A stretch of 64,000 nucleotides of DNA from Burkholderiales bacterium (GTDB taxonomy: Bacteria; Pseudomonadota; Gammaproteobacteria; Burkholderiales; Burkholderiaceae_C), in assembly GCA_028868305.1 (NCBI GenBank), contig JAGWUS010000006.1, positions 31,808 to 95,807 of the forward strand, in the 5' to 3' direction. A program made the position numbers and the translations under genes. Shown here piece by piece: positions 18,948-26,837 of the stretch (position 1 is the stretch's first letter; every line of letters begins with the position of its first letter). Under the pieces are notes generated by a model. The model had not been told where the DNA came from. It worked only from the letters and a program-made list of their open reading frames with translations, and did no database searches.

Positions 18948-20066
18948 ATGCAAAAGAATCGCGTTGTCGTCGGATTGAGCGGTGGGGTGGACTCTGCTGT
19001 CACTGCGTACCTGCTGAAACGACAGGGACATGAGGTCGTCGGCGTCTTCATGAAAAACTGGGAGGATGACGACGACAGCGAATACTGCTCTTCCAACATC
19101 GACTTTGTGGATGCGGCGGCTGTAGCAGATGTTTTGGGCATCGAGATAGAACACGTCAACTTTGCGACAAATTACAGGGACCGGGTTTTTTCTGAATTTC
19201 TGCGCGAGTACCAAGCGGGCCGTACACCCAACCCGGACATTCTGTGCAACGCGGAAATCAAATTCAAGGCATTTCTGGACCACTCCATACGCCTAGGAGC
19301 GGAGAAAATCGCCACCGGCCACTATGCACGCGTGCGCCAAAACGAAACAACGGGACTGTATGAACTACTCAAAGGTCTGGATCCCTCCAAGGACCAGAGC
19401 TACTTCCTGCATCGCCTGAACCAGGCACAGTTGTCAAAAACACTTTTCCCGGTGGGCGAGTTGTACAAAACCGAAGTGCGGCGCATTGCTACCGAGATTG
19501 GCCTGCCCAACGCCAAGAAGAAAGACTCCACCGGCATCTGCTTTATTGGTGAGCGACCGTTTCGAGAATTCCTGAACCGTTACATCTCCAGAGAACCTGG
19601 CCCTATCAAAGATCCCAGGGGGCACACTATAGGGCAACATGTGGGACTGTCGTTCTACACCCTGGGACAACGACAAGGTTTGGGGATTGGTGGGCTCAAA
19701 GCCAGAGGCGCCCAAAAAGACGGAGGAGAGCACACGCCTTGGTTTGTGGCGCGCAAGGAAATGCAGAATAACACGCTGTGGGTGGTGCAAGGGCATGGTC
19801 ATTCTTGGCTGCAAAGCATGTCGCTGGAGGCACGGGATGCGAGCTGGGTTTCTGGTGTAGCACCGCCAGACGCCGTTCTGGCTGCCAAAACCCGCTATCG
19901 GCAGGCAGATGCGCCCTGCAGCCTCCATGCCGTCACTGCAGACAGCTTTGCCTTGAGATTCACTGAGAAGCAATGGGCCGTCACACCCGGCCAGTCGGCC
20001 GTCGTTTACGACGGCGAGGTGTGCCTGGGCGGCGGGGTGATCGCCTCAGCCCATACGGGCGAGTAG
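18948..20066 (+). CDS. mnmA: tRNA-specific 2-thiouridylase
   Basis: MnmA puts sulfur on U34 of tRNAs for Lys, Glu and Gln. The 372-residue product has the ATP-pyrophosphatase loop [10 protein letters not shown] at residues 9-18, the catalytic cysteine in [12 protein letters not shown], and the second catalytic cysteine in [13 protein letters not shown]. The length is normal. Its last 21 bases overlap the 3' end of the CsoR-family gene on the other strand. Confidence 0.97.
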   Translation: MQKNRVVVGLSGGVDSAVTAYLLKRQGHEVVGVFMKNWEDDDDSEYCSSNIDFVDAAAVADVLGIEIEHVNFATNYRDRVFSEFLREYQAGRTPNPDILCNAEIKFKAFLDHSIRLGAEKIATGHYARVRQNETTGLYELLKGLDPSKDQSYFLHRLNQAQLSKTLFPVGELYKTEVRRIATEIGLPNAKKKDSTGICFIGERPFREFLNRYISREPGPIKDPRGHTIGQHVGLSFYTLGQRQGLGIGGLKARGAQKDGGEHTPWFVARKEMQNNTLWVVQGHGHSWLQSMSLEARDASWVSGVAPPDAVLAAKTRYRQADAPCSLHAVTADSFALRFTEKQWAVTPGQSAVVYDGEVCLGGGVIASAHTGE

Positions 20067-20375
20067 TGTCTCCATATCCTTGAGCATATCGTCCAGATCA
20101 GCTTTCTGGTTGGCATCGGGTTGCATCCGGGTGGATAACTCCTGCTCCATAAAGCACACCGTCATGCGCAGATAAGTGCTGTCAAGCGCCTTGCGCACGG
20201 CAGAAAACTGCTGCCCGATCTTGAGGCAGTCTTCTCCCGCTTCGACCATGCGCTGAATCCCCCGAATCTGCCCTTCGGCGCGGCGCAATCGGTTCAGCAC
20301 ATCGGTCCTTGCCTGCCTATCGGACAGCACCGTTACTGTACATTGCGCATCGCTGGGAGGTTTGGGTGAACTCAT
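20046..20375 (-). CDS. CsoR/FrmR-family repressor with unusual cysteine pair
   Basis: This 109-residue all-alpha protein of the DUF156 family carries the segment [20 protein letters not shown]. Relatives sense Cu(I), Ni, formaldehyde or persulfide. Cys50 is the conserved first ligand. The copper-type His expected 25 residues later is Phe75 and the Cys expected 29 later is Glu79. Instead a Cys sits 24 residues on (Cys74). That argues against a standard copper or formaldehyde sensor and leaves room for thiol or sulfide sensing, which the adjoining sulfide:quinone oxidoreductase would suit. It lies 23 bases after the DUF2892 gene and is probably the last gene of that operon. Confidence 0.85.
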   Translation of the reverse strand: MSSPKPPSDAQCTVTVLSDRQARTDVLNRLRRAEGQIRGIQRMVEAGEDCLKIGQQFSAVRKALDSTYLRMTVCFMEQELSTRMQPDANQKADLDDMLKDMETLLARMG

Positions 20376-20398
20376 CGCGGTTGGCTCTGCAACGTGTT

Positions 20399-20623
20399 CT
20401 AGCGACTGCAGGATGGACCGTTATCGGGCACACCCAGTTTGCGCAACAGAATGCCAGGCAGGCAAAAGTTAGTGAAGCCGGACTGGAACAAATTCAGCCC
20501 CACAAATGCGGTAAACGCCAATGCCCACTTGCTGAAGAAGATCGGGCTTCCCTCCACACCAAGGGCCAGTGACAGGATCACAAAGAAACCAGCCAGCACA
20601 CGGATATAGCGCTCAACAGTCAT
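20399..20623 (-). CDS. DUF2892 inner-membrane protein
   Basis: This 74-residue protein has two membrane helices (about VLAGFFVILSLALGV and WALAFTAFVGLNLFQSGFTN), followed by FCLPGILLRKLG. That is the DUF2892 pattern also found at the C-terminus of the rhodanese YgaP. Such proteins are frequent beside sulfide-handling genes. The start is the ATG at 20621-20623; a longer frame would run into the oxidoreductase gene. It is probably co-transcribed with its neighbours. Confidence 0.85.
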   Translation of the reverse strand: MTVERYIRVLAGFFVILSLALGVEGSPIFFSKWALAFTAFVGLNLFQSGFTNFCLPGILLRKLGVPDNGPSCSR

Positions 20624-20652
20624 TACAACACCCCTAGTTAAAAAATCAAAAT

Positions 20653-21951
20653 TTACGGGCGGTCTTTTTGGGCCAACCGCACAATGCCAAGTGCCTTTAG
20701 TACATATTTTTCGTACACGGGCTCGGAGTTCCCTTTGCGAATTTTGCGCAAGAAATATTTCTCGAAGGCTATTTTGGCCAGATGGACCCACTTGCCCTTT
20801 TTGAACCAGTTCACATTGCGGGGAGGAATTTGTGGAAGCGCCACAAAGGCGGCTCCGGTATCTCCCATATCCGCCAGACAGATGGCATTCCAGGTGCCTT
20901 TGGCCTCTGCTGGCTTGCCTGCCAATTCATCCGCAATATTGTGGGCAATGGCTCCCACCATGCTTTCAATCATGTAGCCGGTTTTTGGCGTACCCGTGGC
21001 CACTGGCGTCACCTCTACAGGAGGAATAGCAACGCACACGCCAGCCGAGAAGATGTTCTTGTAGGCTTTGCTGCGCTGGAATTCGTCAATGATGACAAAG
21101 CCTCGGGGATTGCACAGGTTGGGCACCGCCGCCACAGCATCCACGCCTTTGAAGGCAGGCAGCATCATGGACAGCTTAAATCCGACTTCGTGCTCCTTGC
21201 GTACATTGCCCAAGTCGTCCAGTTCGGACACAAACAATTTACCCGCTTCCACCTTGGTGGTTTTGGCGTTGGTGATCCACTTCATGTCGCGGTTGCGCAT
21301 TTCGGACTCCAGCATGGATTTGCTGTCGCCCACGCCGCCCAAACCGAGGTGGCCAATGTATGGCTCACTGGTGACATAAGTAATTGGCACTTTATGACGC
21401 AGCTTGCGCTTGCGCAAATCGGTGTCCAGAATGAACGCAAATTCATATGCTGGGCCAAAACAGCTCGCACCCGGCATCGCACCAATGACCACTGGACCAG
21501 GATTTTCCAGAAATTTCTGGTAATCGGCAAAGAATTCCTGAGCATGATCCACGCTGCACACCGAGTGCGTAAAACCACCACCGCCAGAAGACACTGGGCC
21601 CGCGCCTGGCACTTCGCTGAATGACAGTTTGGGACCGGTGGTAATAACTAGATAGTCGTAATCGACTGCCTGGTCACCGCCCACCGTAATGCGGTTCGCC
21701 GTAGCGTCAATGGCCGTCACGGGCTTGGCGATGAAGTTGATGCCTTTGCGCTCCAGATAAGGGGCTATTGGGAGCGTGATCTGCTCGCGTTCACGCCAAC
21801 CCACTGCGATCCAGGGGTTACTCGGAACAAATTGAAAATAGTCCGTCGAATTGACTACCGTAATGCGATGCGCCTTGCCGAGCAGTTCGCGAATCTCATA
21901 GGCAGCGGGCATGCCGCCGATGCCAGCACCGACGATAACGATATGGGCCAT
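20653..21951 (-). CDS. Sulfide:quinone oxidoreductase-like flavoprotein
   Basis: This 432-residue FAD protein has the dinucleotide motif IVGAGIGGMPAAYEI at the start and TTGPKLSF in the middle. Three cysteines are placed as in sulfide:quinone oxidoreductases: SVCSV, GASCFGPAYEF and NLCNPRGF. These enzymes oxidise sulfide to sulfane sulfur and pass electrons to quinone at the inner membrane. The basic, amphipathic C-terminus (WFKKGKWVHLAKIAFEKYFL) fits peripheral membrane attachment. It is the third gene of the pump operon. A flavocytochrome c-type subunit is the main alternative, but no cytochrome gene is nearby. Confidence 0.85.
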   Translation of the reverse strand: MAHIVIVGAGIGGMPAAYEIRELLGKAHRITVVNSTDYFQFVPSNPWIAVGWREREQITLPIAPYLERKGINFIAKPVTAIDATANRITVGGDQAVDYDYLVITTGPKLSFSEVPGAGPVSSGGGGFTHSVCSVDHAQEFFADYQKFLENPGPVVIGAMPGASCFGPAYEFAFILDTDLRKRKLRHKVPITYVTSEPYIGHLGLGGVGDSKSMLESEMRNRDMKWITNAKTTKVEAGKLFVSELDDLGNVRKEHEVGFKLSMMLPAFKGVDAVAAVPNLCNPRGFVIIDEFQRSKAYKNIFSAGVCVAIPPVEVTPVATGTPKTGYMIESMVGAIAHNIADELAGKPAEAKGTWNAICLADMGDTGAAFVALPQIPPRNVNWFKKGKWVHLAKIAFEKYFLRKIRKGNSEPVYEKYVLKALGIVRLAQKDRP

Positions 21952-21992
21952 GGAATTGTCTCCTTCTAAGTTTGGGTATTTGTCACGCTAAC

Positions 21993-24900
21993 TCAAAAAC
22001 CATTCGCATCTGTGCGCGATTCCATTCGGCGCCTGAACAGCGCGTAATACAGTACGGGAATCACTACCAGTGTCAGTACAGTCGACACCAGAATTCCAAA
22101 AATCAGTGCGACAGCCAGACCATTGAAGATCGGGTCATCCAGAATGAAGAATGCGCCAATCATGGCAGCCAAACCGGTCAAGGCAATGGGCTGCGCCCGT
22201 ACAGTGGCAGATTGCAGCACCGCTTCCTTGAACACCATGCCATTACGAACTTGCAACTCAATAAAGTCCACCAACAGAATGGAGTTGCGCACGATGATGC
22301 CGGCCAGTGCAATCATGCCGATCATGGAGGTTGCCGTGAACTGAGCGCCCAGTAAGGCGTGTCCTGGCATTACACCAATAATGGTCAGTGGAATGGGGGC
22401 CATGATGACCAATGGCGTTAAATAGCTCTTGAACTGGGCTACCACCAACAGGTAAATCAGGACCAGCCCTACTGCATAGGCAGCCCCCATATCACGGAAG
22501 GTCTCGTAAGTGATTTGCCATTCGCCATCCCATTTGATAGCGTACTGTCGATAAGGGTCGTTCGGCTGATGAATCCAGTACTCACCAGTAGTCTCCCCAC
22601 GCGCCTTGCTGGCGTCAGCCAAATGGCCACGAATCGCAAAAAGGCCATAAAGTGGCGAATCAAGCTTGCCAGCCATATCACCAATGACATAACTCACGTT
22701 CATCATGTCTTTGGTGTACAGGGGCTTGTCAATGATGCCTCGCTCCACCTGCACCAATTCCGACAATGGCACTAGTTCGCCGTTGGCAGCGCGCATAGGC
22801 AGTGCAAGAATTGCGTCCAGCCCCACTTGGCTCTCTGGCGGTAACTGAATGCGCACAGGTACCGGATATTTGGCTTGCTGGTCATGCAGATAGGCGGCGT
22901 CTGCACCAGCCAACGCGTCGGATACCGTTTGAGCAACAGAAATCACCGGAATGCCCAGAGTCTCCGCGCGTTGACGGCGTACTTTCAAAAATGCGCGTGG
23001 AGCATCCTCCCGCAAAGTGGTATCTACTCCCACGATATCTGCTGTGGCGCCAAAGGATTTAGCAACCTCCAGTGCCAGCTTTTGGCGCCCCGCTTCTTCA
23101 GGCCCATATACTTCTGCTACCAGCGGTGACATTACAGGTGGACCCGGCGGAACTTCAACCACTTTGATCCGTGCATTGTGCTTACGACCAATGGCCTCCA
23201 AATCCGGTCGCAAACGCTGGGCAATGACGTGACTTTTCTCGCTACGTTGGTGCTTGTCGACCAGATTCACCTGCAGGTCGCCCTGCTCAGCCTCGGCACG
23301 CATATAGTATTGGCGCACCAGCCCATTGAAGGTAATTGGGGACGCAGTGCCAGCGTAGGATTGCAGATTAAGCACTTCCGGCTGTTTGGCCAGAAAGACA
23401 CCCAGATCCTGCAAGGTAGCTGCCGTGTCTTCGAGTGCCGTGCCAGCCGGCATGTCGACAACCACCTGAAATTCGCTTTTGTTATCAAATGGCAGCATTT
23501 TCAGGACGACCCACTGCACTAACGTCAAACCCACGGACAGAAGCAGGGCCACAACGATCCCTCCTAGCAGCAACCAACGCTTGCGAGCACTCTCGAGCAG
23601 CGGCGTAAGTACCATCTTGAAAAGCCTTTGAACTTTCGTTCCAGACTCAGGCACCCCATGATGGCCATCGCTCTCGCCAACAGTGCCGTGTTCGCGCATG
23701 AACTTCAATGCGAGCCAAGGAGTCACAGTAAAGGCAATAGTCAAAGACAGTGCCATGCCAAGACTGGAGTTAATCGGAATGGGGCTCATGTAGGGCCCCA
23801 TCAGTCCAGACACAAATGCCATGGGCAACAAGGCTGCAATCACGGTGAGGGTAGCCAGAATAGTCGGGCCACCGACTTCGTCCACCGCGCGGGGAATAAT
23901 ATCTTTCAGGGCTGCATCCGGAGTGAGTTGCTGGTGCCGGTGGATGTTCTCTACCACAACAATGGCGTCGTCCACCAGGATACCGATGGAAAAAATCAGC
24001 GCAAACAACGATACACGGTTGAGCGTGAACCCCCAAGCCCAAGAGGCAAACAGCGTGGCGGTTAGCGTCAGTATCACGGCGGCACCAACGATTACAGCTT
24101 CGCGACGCCCCAAGGCGAAGCCGACCAGCAGAATCACTGAGCCCGTCGCAAAAGCGAGTTTTTGGATCAGTTTATTGGCTTTTTCCGCCGCTGTTTCACC
24201 GTAGTCTCGCGTAACTGTGACTTCGAGGTTCTCGGGGATCACCGTATTCTTCAAAGCATCCAAACGCGCACGTACTGCCCGTGACACCTCTACAGCGTTT
24301 TCGCCAGGCTTTTTGGTGACACTGATGGTCACCGCTGGAGTGCTTTGACCGCCCGCCGGAGTGAATGCGACATAGCGTTGTGCCTGCTGGGTGCCCTCAT
24401 CAATGCGTGCTACATCGCGCAGGAACACGGGTTTGCCACCACTGACACCTACGACCATATCGCCCACATCTTCCGCTGAACGGAGAAATTCACCCGCGTC
24501 CACGGTAAGCATCTGCCCGCTGGGGCTCGATTTGGAAATCTCCAGCACCGTGCCGGCCGGCATGCCGAAATTGGCCGCCCCTAGCATCTTGCGCAAAGCC
24601 AGCACATCAACACCACGGGCGCGCAAACGTGCAGGGTCAAGGAACACATGCACGGCACGGCCAGGCCCCCCCAGGGTTTTAACCTCACGCACTCCCGGAG
24701 CCGCTTTCAATTCGGCTTCCACCGAATGGGCTACCGTCTCCAAATCCACCGCGGGCAATCCTTCCTTGCTCCAAAGCGTCACTGCAACTACGGGGACGTC
24801 GTCAATGCCCTTCGGCTTTACGATGGGCGTCAAAGTTCCAAGTTCACTCGGAACCCAGTCCTGATTGGCATTCAGTACATCGTAGAGTCGCACCAATGCC

Positions 24901-25235
24901 TCGGTACGGGGCACACCCACCTTGAACTGAATGGTCAATACAGCCATGCCCGGACGTGCTACCGAATAGGTATGCTCGATGCCAGCGATCTGACCGAGCA
25001 CCTGTTCCGCTGGGCGGGCCACCATATTTTGCACGTCAGCACTACTGGCTCCCGGAAAGGGTATCAGCACATTGGCCATGGTTACGTTGATCTGCGGCTC
25101 TTCTTCACGCGGCGTCACCAGCACTGCAAACAAACCCAACAACAATGCAACCAAGGCAAGCAGTGGCGTCAGAGCGTTGGCCTGAAAGGCCGCCGCAATA
25201 CGCCCCGAAATACCTAACATTCTTTGATCGCTCAT
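21993..25235 (-). CDS. RND efflux transporter permease
   Basis: This is a proton-driven inner-membrane RND pump of 1080 residues. The start is the ATG at 25233-25235 (MSDQRMLGISGRIAAAF), 10 bases after the fusion-protein stop. Two repeats of one helix, a large periplasmic loop and five or six helices are visible. The proton-relay acidic pair is in FSIGILVDDAIVVVENIHRH. It is closer to the hydrophobe/organic-solvent type than to CusA, because no methionine metal relay is obvious. Its place between an adaptor gene and a sulfide oxidoreductase suggests export of sulfur compounds or stress products, but the substrate is not known. Confidence 0.92.
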   Translation of the reverse strand: MSDQRMLGISGRIAAAFQANALTPLLALVALLLGLFAVLVTPREEEPQINVTMANVLIPFPGASSADVQNMVARPAEQVLGQIAGIEHTYSVARPGMAVLTIQFKVGVPRTEALVRLYDVLNANQDWVPSELGTLTPIVKPKGIDDVPVVAVTLWSKEGLPAVDLETVAHSVEAELKAAPGVREVKTLGGPGRAVHVFLDPARLRARGVDVLALRKMLGAANFGMPAGTVLEISKSSPSGQMLTVDAGEFLRSAEDVGDMVVGVSGGKPVFLRDVARIDEGTQQAQRYVAFTPAGGQSTPAVTISVTKKPGENAVEVSRAVRARLDALKNTVIPENLEVTVTRDYGETAAEKANKLIQKLAFATGSVILLVGFALGRREAVIVGAAVILTLTATLFASWAWGFTLNRVSLFALIFSIGILVDDAIVVVENIHRHQQLTPDAALKDIIPRAVDEVGGPTILATLTVIAALLPMAFVSGLMGPYMSPIPINSSLGMALSLTIAFTVTPWLALKFMREHGTVGESDGHHGVPESGTKVQRLFKMVLTPLLESARKRWLLLGGIVVALLLSVGLTLVQWVVLKMLPFDNKSEFQVVVDMPAGTALEDTAATLQDLGVFLAKQPEVLNLQSYAGTASPITFNGLVRQYYMRAEAEQGDLQVNLVDKHQRSEKSHVIAQRLRPDLEAIGRKHNARIKVVEVPPGPPVMSPLVAEVYGPEEAGRQKLALEVAKSFGATADIVGVDTTLREDAPRAFLKVRRQRAETLGIPVISVAQTVSDALAGADAAYLHDQQAKYPVPVRIQLPPESQVGLDAILALPMRAANGELVPLSELVQVERGIIDKPLYTKDMMNVSYVIGDMAGKLDSPLYGLFAIRGHLADASKARGETTGEYWIHQPNDPYRQYAIKWDGEWQITYETFRDMGAAYAVGLVLIYLLVVAQFKSYLTPLVIMAPIPLTIIGVMPGHALLGAQFTATSMIGMIALAGIIVRNSILLVDFIELQVRNGMVFKEAVLQSATVRAQPIALTGLAAMIGAFFILDDPIFNGLAVALIFGILVSTVLTLVVIPVLYYALFRRRMESRTDANGF

Positions 25236-25245
25236 GATGATTTGC

Positions 25246-26355
25246 TCACTTAGCAGGTTGAGCAGCCCGCGCACCCACTGCCCCGCCCCGAACGGGGTCC
25301 AGCGCCACTTCGTCCCCCGCTTTCAACCCTGCAAGGACTTCGACAGATTCATCTCCTTGCTGAGCACCCAAGCGCACCGCGCGCAGCGAAAACCCCTGCC
25401 CAGTGGACACATATACGGCGGTCAACTCACCCCGGCGTACGACAGCCGCCCGCGGTACAGTCAAACGTAACACCGACCCAGTCTGAGCCTGCAAAAACTG
25501 CACCTGCACTTGCTGCCCTGGAACCAGATTGGCAGCTTCTTTCGCAGGCAAATCGAGCCGCCACTCTGTTGTTTGTGATACCGGGTCTGCAGAAGGAATG
25601 GCTGTACGGGCAGTGGGACTGATCCACAGCGGCTTGTCGTGAGGTCCATCCACTTTGATGCGGGTCTGCATCGCCGCCTGCACACTCTGCGTCCGAGATG
25701 CGGGCACCTGCACGACCGCACGCAACGGTTGTGGCGCATATACGGTCACCAGCGGCTTTCCGGGCACCGCAAGATCGCCGGCCTGCGCGTGGGTTTGAAG
25801 GATCCAACCATCAAAAGGCGCCGTCACCCGAGTAAAACCCTGCGCAATTCCTGACTGCCGCGCACCAGCTACCGCCTGCTCACGCATAGCAAGAGCGCTC
25901 TGGTACTGCGCATTGGCGCTGTCCAGCGCGGCCATGCTGACAAATCCCTTGGTTTGAAGATCCCTAGTTCGTTCCAGTGAAGCCTGCGCATTGCGCAATT
26001 CCGCCTCTGCTTGGTTGACTAGGGCCTTACTGCGCTGAACACCAACGCTGGCTTCACGGTCATCAATGCTTGCCAAGGTTTGACCAGCACGCACCTTATC
26101 ACCCGCTTTCACCGCCAAGATCACAATTCGCCCCGAGGCCTGCGCTGACACCGTACTCTGCTTAACGGGCTCAATGACCCCATCCAGCATCACCATGACG
26201 CCACTCACTTTTGAAAGCACAGCTACGGTGGGTACTGGCGGCGCCTGAGCCAGAGCCACCTGATGCGTCAAGATCACACTGACGAAAGCGCCAAGTGCAA
26301 CCAGATACGGCCGCGTCCACCGAGAACTGGATAGGATAGTTTGCAACGATTTCAT
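25246..26355 (-). CDS. RND membrane fusion (periplasmic adaptor) protein
   Basis: This 369-residue adaptor links the inner-membrane RND pump to an outer-membrane channel. A signal peptide ends near ALAQAPPVP. A lipoyl/barrel-sandwich half follows (SAQASGRIVILAVKAGDKVRAGQ), then a short coiled-coil hairpin (residues about 105-160) and the beta-barrel. The start chosen is the ATG at 26353-26355, preceded by GGAAA. The promoter at 26389-26417 predicts a transcript start near 26382, which rules out starts further upstream. No outer-membrane partner gene lies in the operon. Confidence 0.9.
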   Translation of the reverse strand: MKSLQTILSSSRWTRPYLVALGAFVSVILTHQVALAQAPPVPTVAVLSKVSGVMVMLDGVIEPVKQSTVSAQASGRIVILAVKAGDKVRAGQTLASIDDREASVGVQRSKALVNQAEAELRNAQASLERTRDLQTKGFVSMAALDSANAQYQSALAMREQAVAGARQSGIAQGFTRVTAPFDGWILQTHAQAGDLAVPGKPLVTVYAPQPLRAVVQVPASRTQSVQAAMQTRIKVDGPHDKPLWISPTARTAIPSADPVSQTTEWRLDLPAKEAANLVPGQQVQVQFLQAQTGSVLRLTVPRAAVVRRGELTAVYVSTGQGFSLRAVRLGAQQGDESVEVLAGLKAGDEVALDPVRGGAVGARAAQPAK

Positions 26356-26388
26356 TGTGTTTCCAAATACTGTACCGAGCATTTTCAA

Positions 26389-26417
26389 ATACTACCAGGG
26401 GTATACAAAAATGTCAA
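26389..26417 (-). promoter_or_regulatory. Sigma-70 promoter of the RND-SQR operon with embedded operator
   Basis: On the minus strand a perfect TTGACA (26412-26417) is separated by 17 bases from TAGTAT (26389-26394). The spacer and -10 form an imperfect palindrome, ATACCCCTGGTAGTAT (outer ATAC/GTAT arms around a CCCC tract), which resembles CsoR/FrmR-family operators. The likely binder is the regulator at 20046-20375. Confidence 0.65.
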
Positions 26418-26505
26418 ATCCAGACAACACAGTACGGCAGACTGCTAACATCCTACGAGCCCAATTCGCACATTTTTGCCAAATAGTCCGCCACAACCGT
26501 CCAAT

Positions 26506-26829
26506 ATGTTTCATGTCATCCGAAGCGCTGATGGCGTCATTCAGGCTATTGCCAGGCAGGCGATCCCTAACAGTGCACCCATGGAAGAGAATGATCCCGA
26601 GCTCATCCGGTTCTTCAATGGTGGGCTGACGCCACCAGGTTTTGATGCAGCAGATGCGGAGTTCGTGCGCGTTCTGGAAGACCTGATTGACACACTCATC
26701 TCGAAGAACGTTATACGCCATACCGATCTGCCACCAGCTGCGCAGCAGAAGCTGGTCAAACGCAAGGGCATGCGCAATCGCATGCAAGGTGCACTAGACC
26801 TGCTCGGCGGGGACGGTCAGGTTATTTGA
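26506..26829 (+). CDS. Conserved small protein upstream of the type I secretion genes
   Basis: This 107-residue soluble protein starts MFHVIRSADGVIQAIARQA; a TTG start at 26476 is also open but less likely. Its central part, DAEFVRVLEDLIDTLISKNVIRHTDLP, is acidic and helical. The end, KLVKRKGMRNRMQGALDLL, is basic. I recall related proteins in Betaproteobacteria annotated as tryptophan synthase beta-like, but the sequence shows no pyridoxal-phosphate site. Its stop overlaps the possible TTG start of lapB, so it is in the same operon. The function is unknown; a link to adhesin secretion is inferred from position. Confidence 0.75.
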   Translation: MFHVIRSADGVIQAIARQAIPNSAPMEENDPELIRFFNGGLTPPGFDAADAEFVRVLEDLIDTLISKNVIRHTDLPPAAQQKLVKRKGMRNRMQGALDLLGGDGQVI

Positions 26830-26837
26830 AACAGGCA

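Noticed and set aside
20046..26355. Copper efflux (Cus-type) operon
   Set aside because: A CsoR-family gene beside an RND pump suggested copper. The regulator lacks the copper His/Cys ligands, the pump shows no obvious methionine relay, and an SQR gene lies in between.
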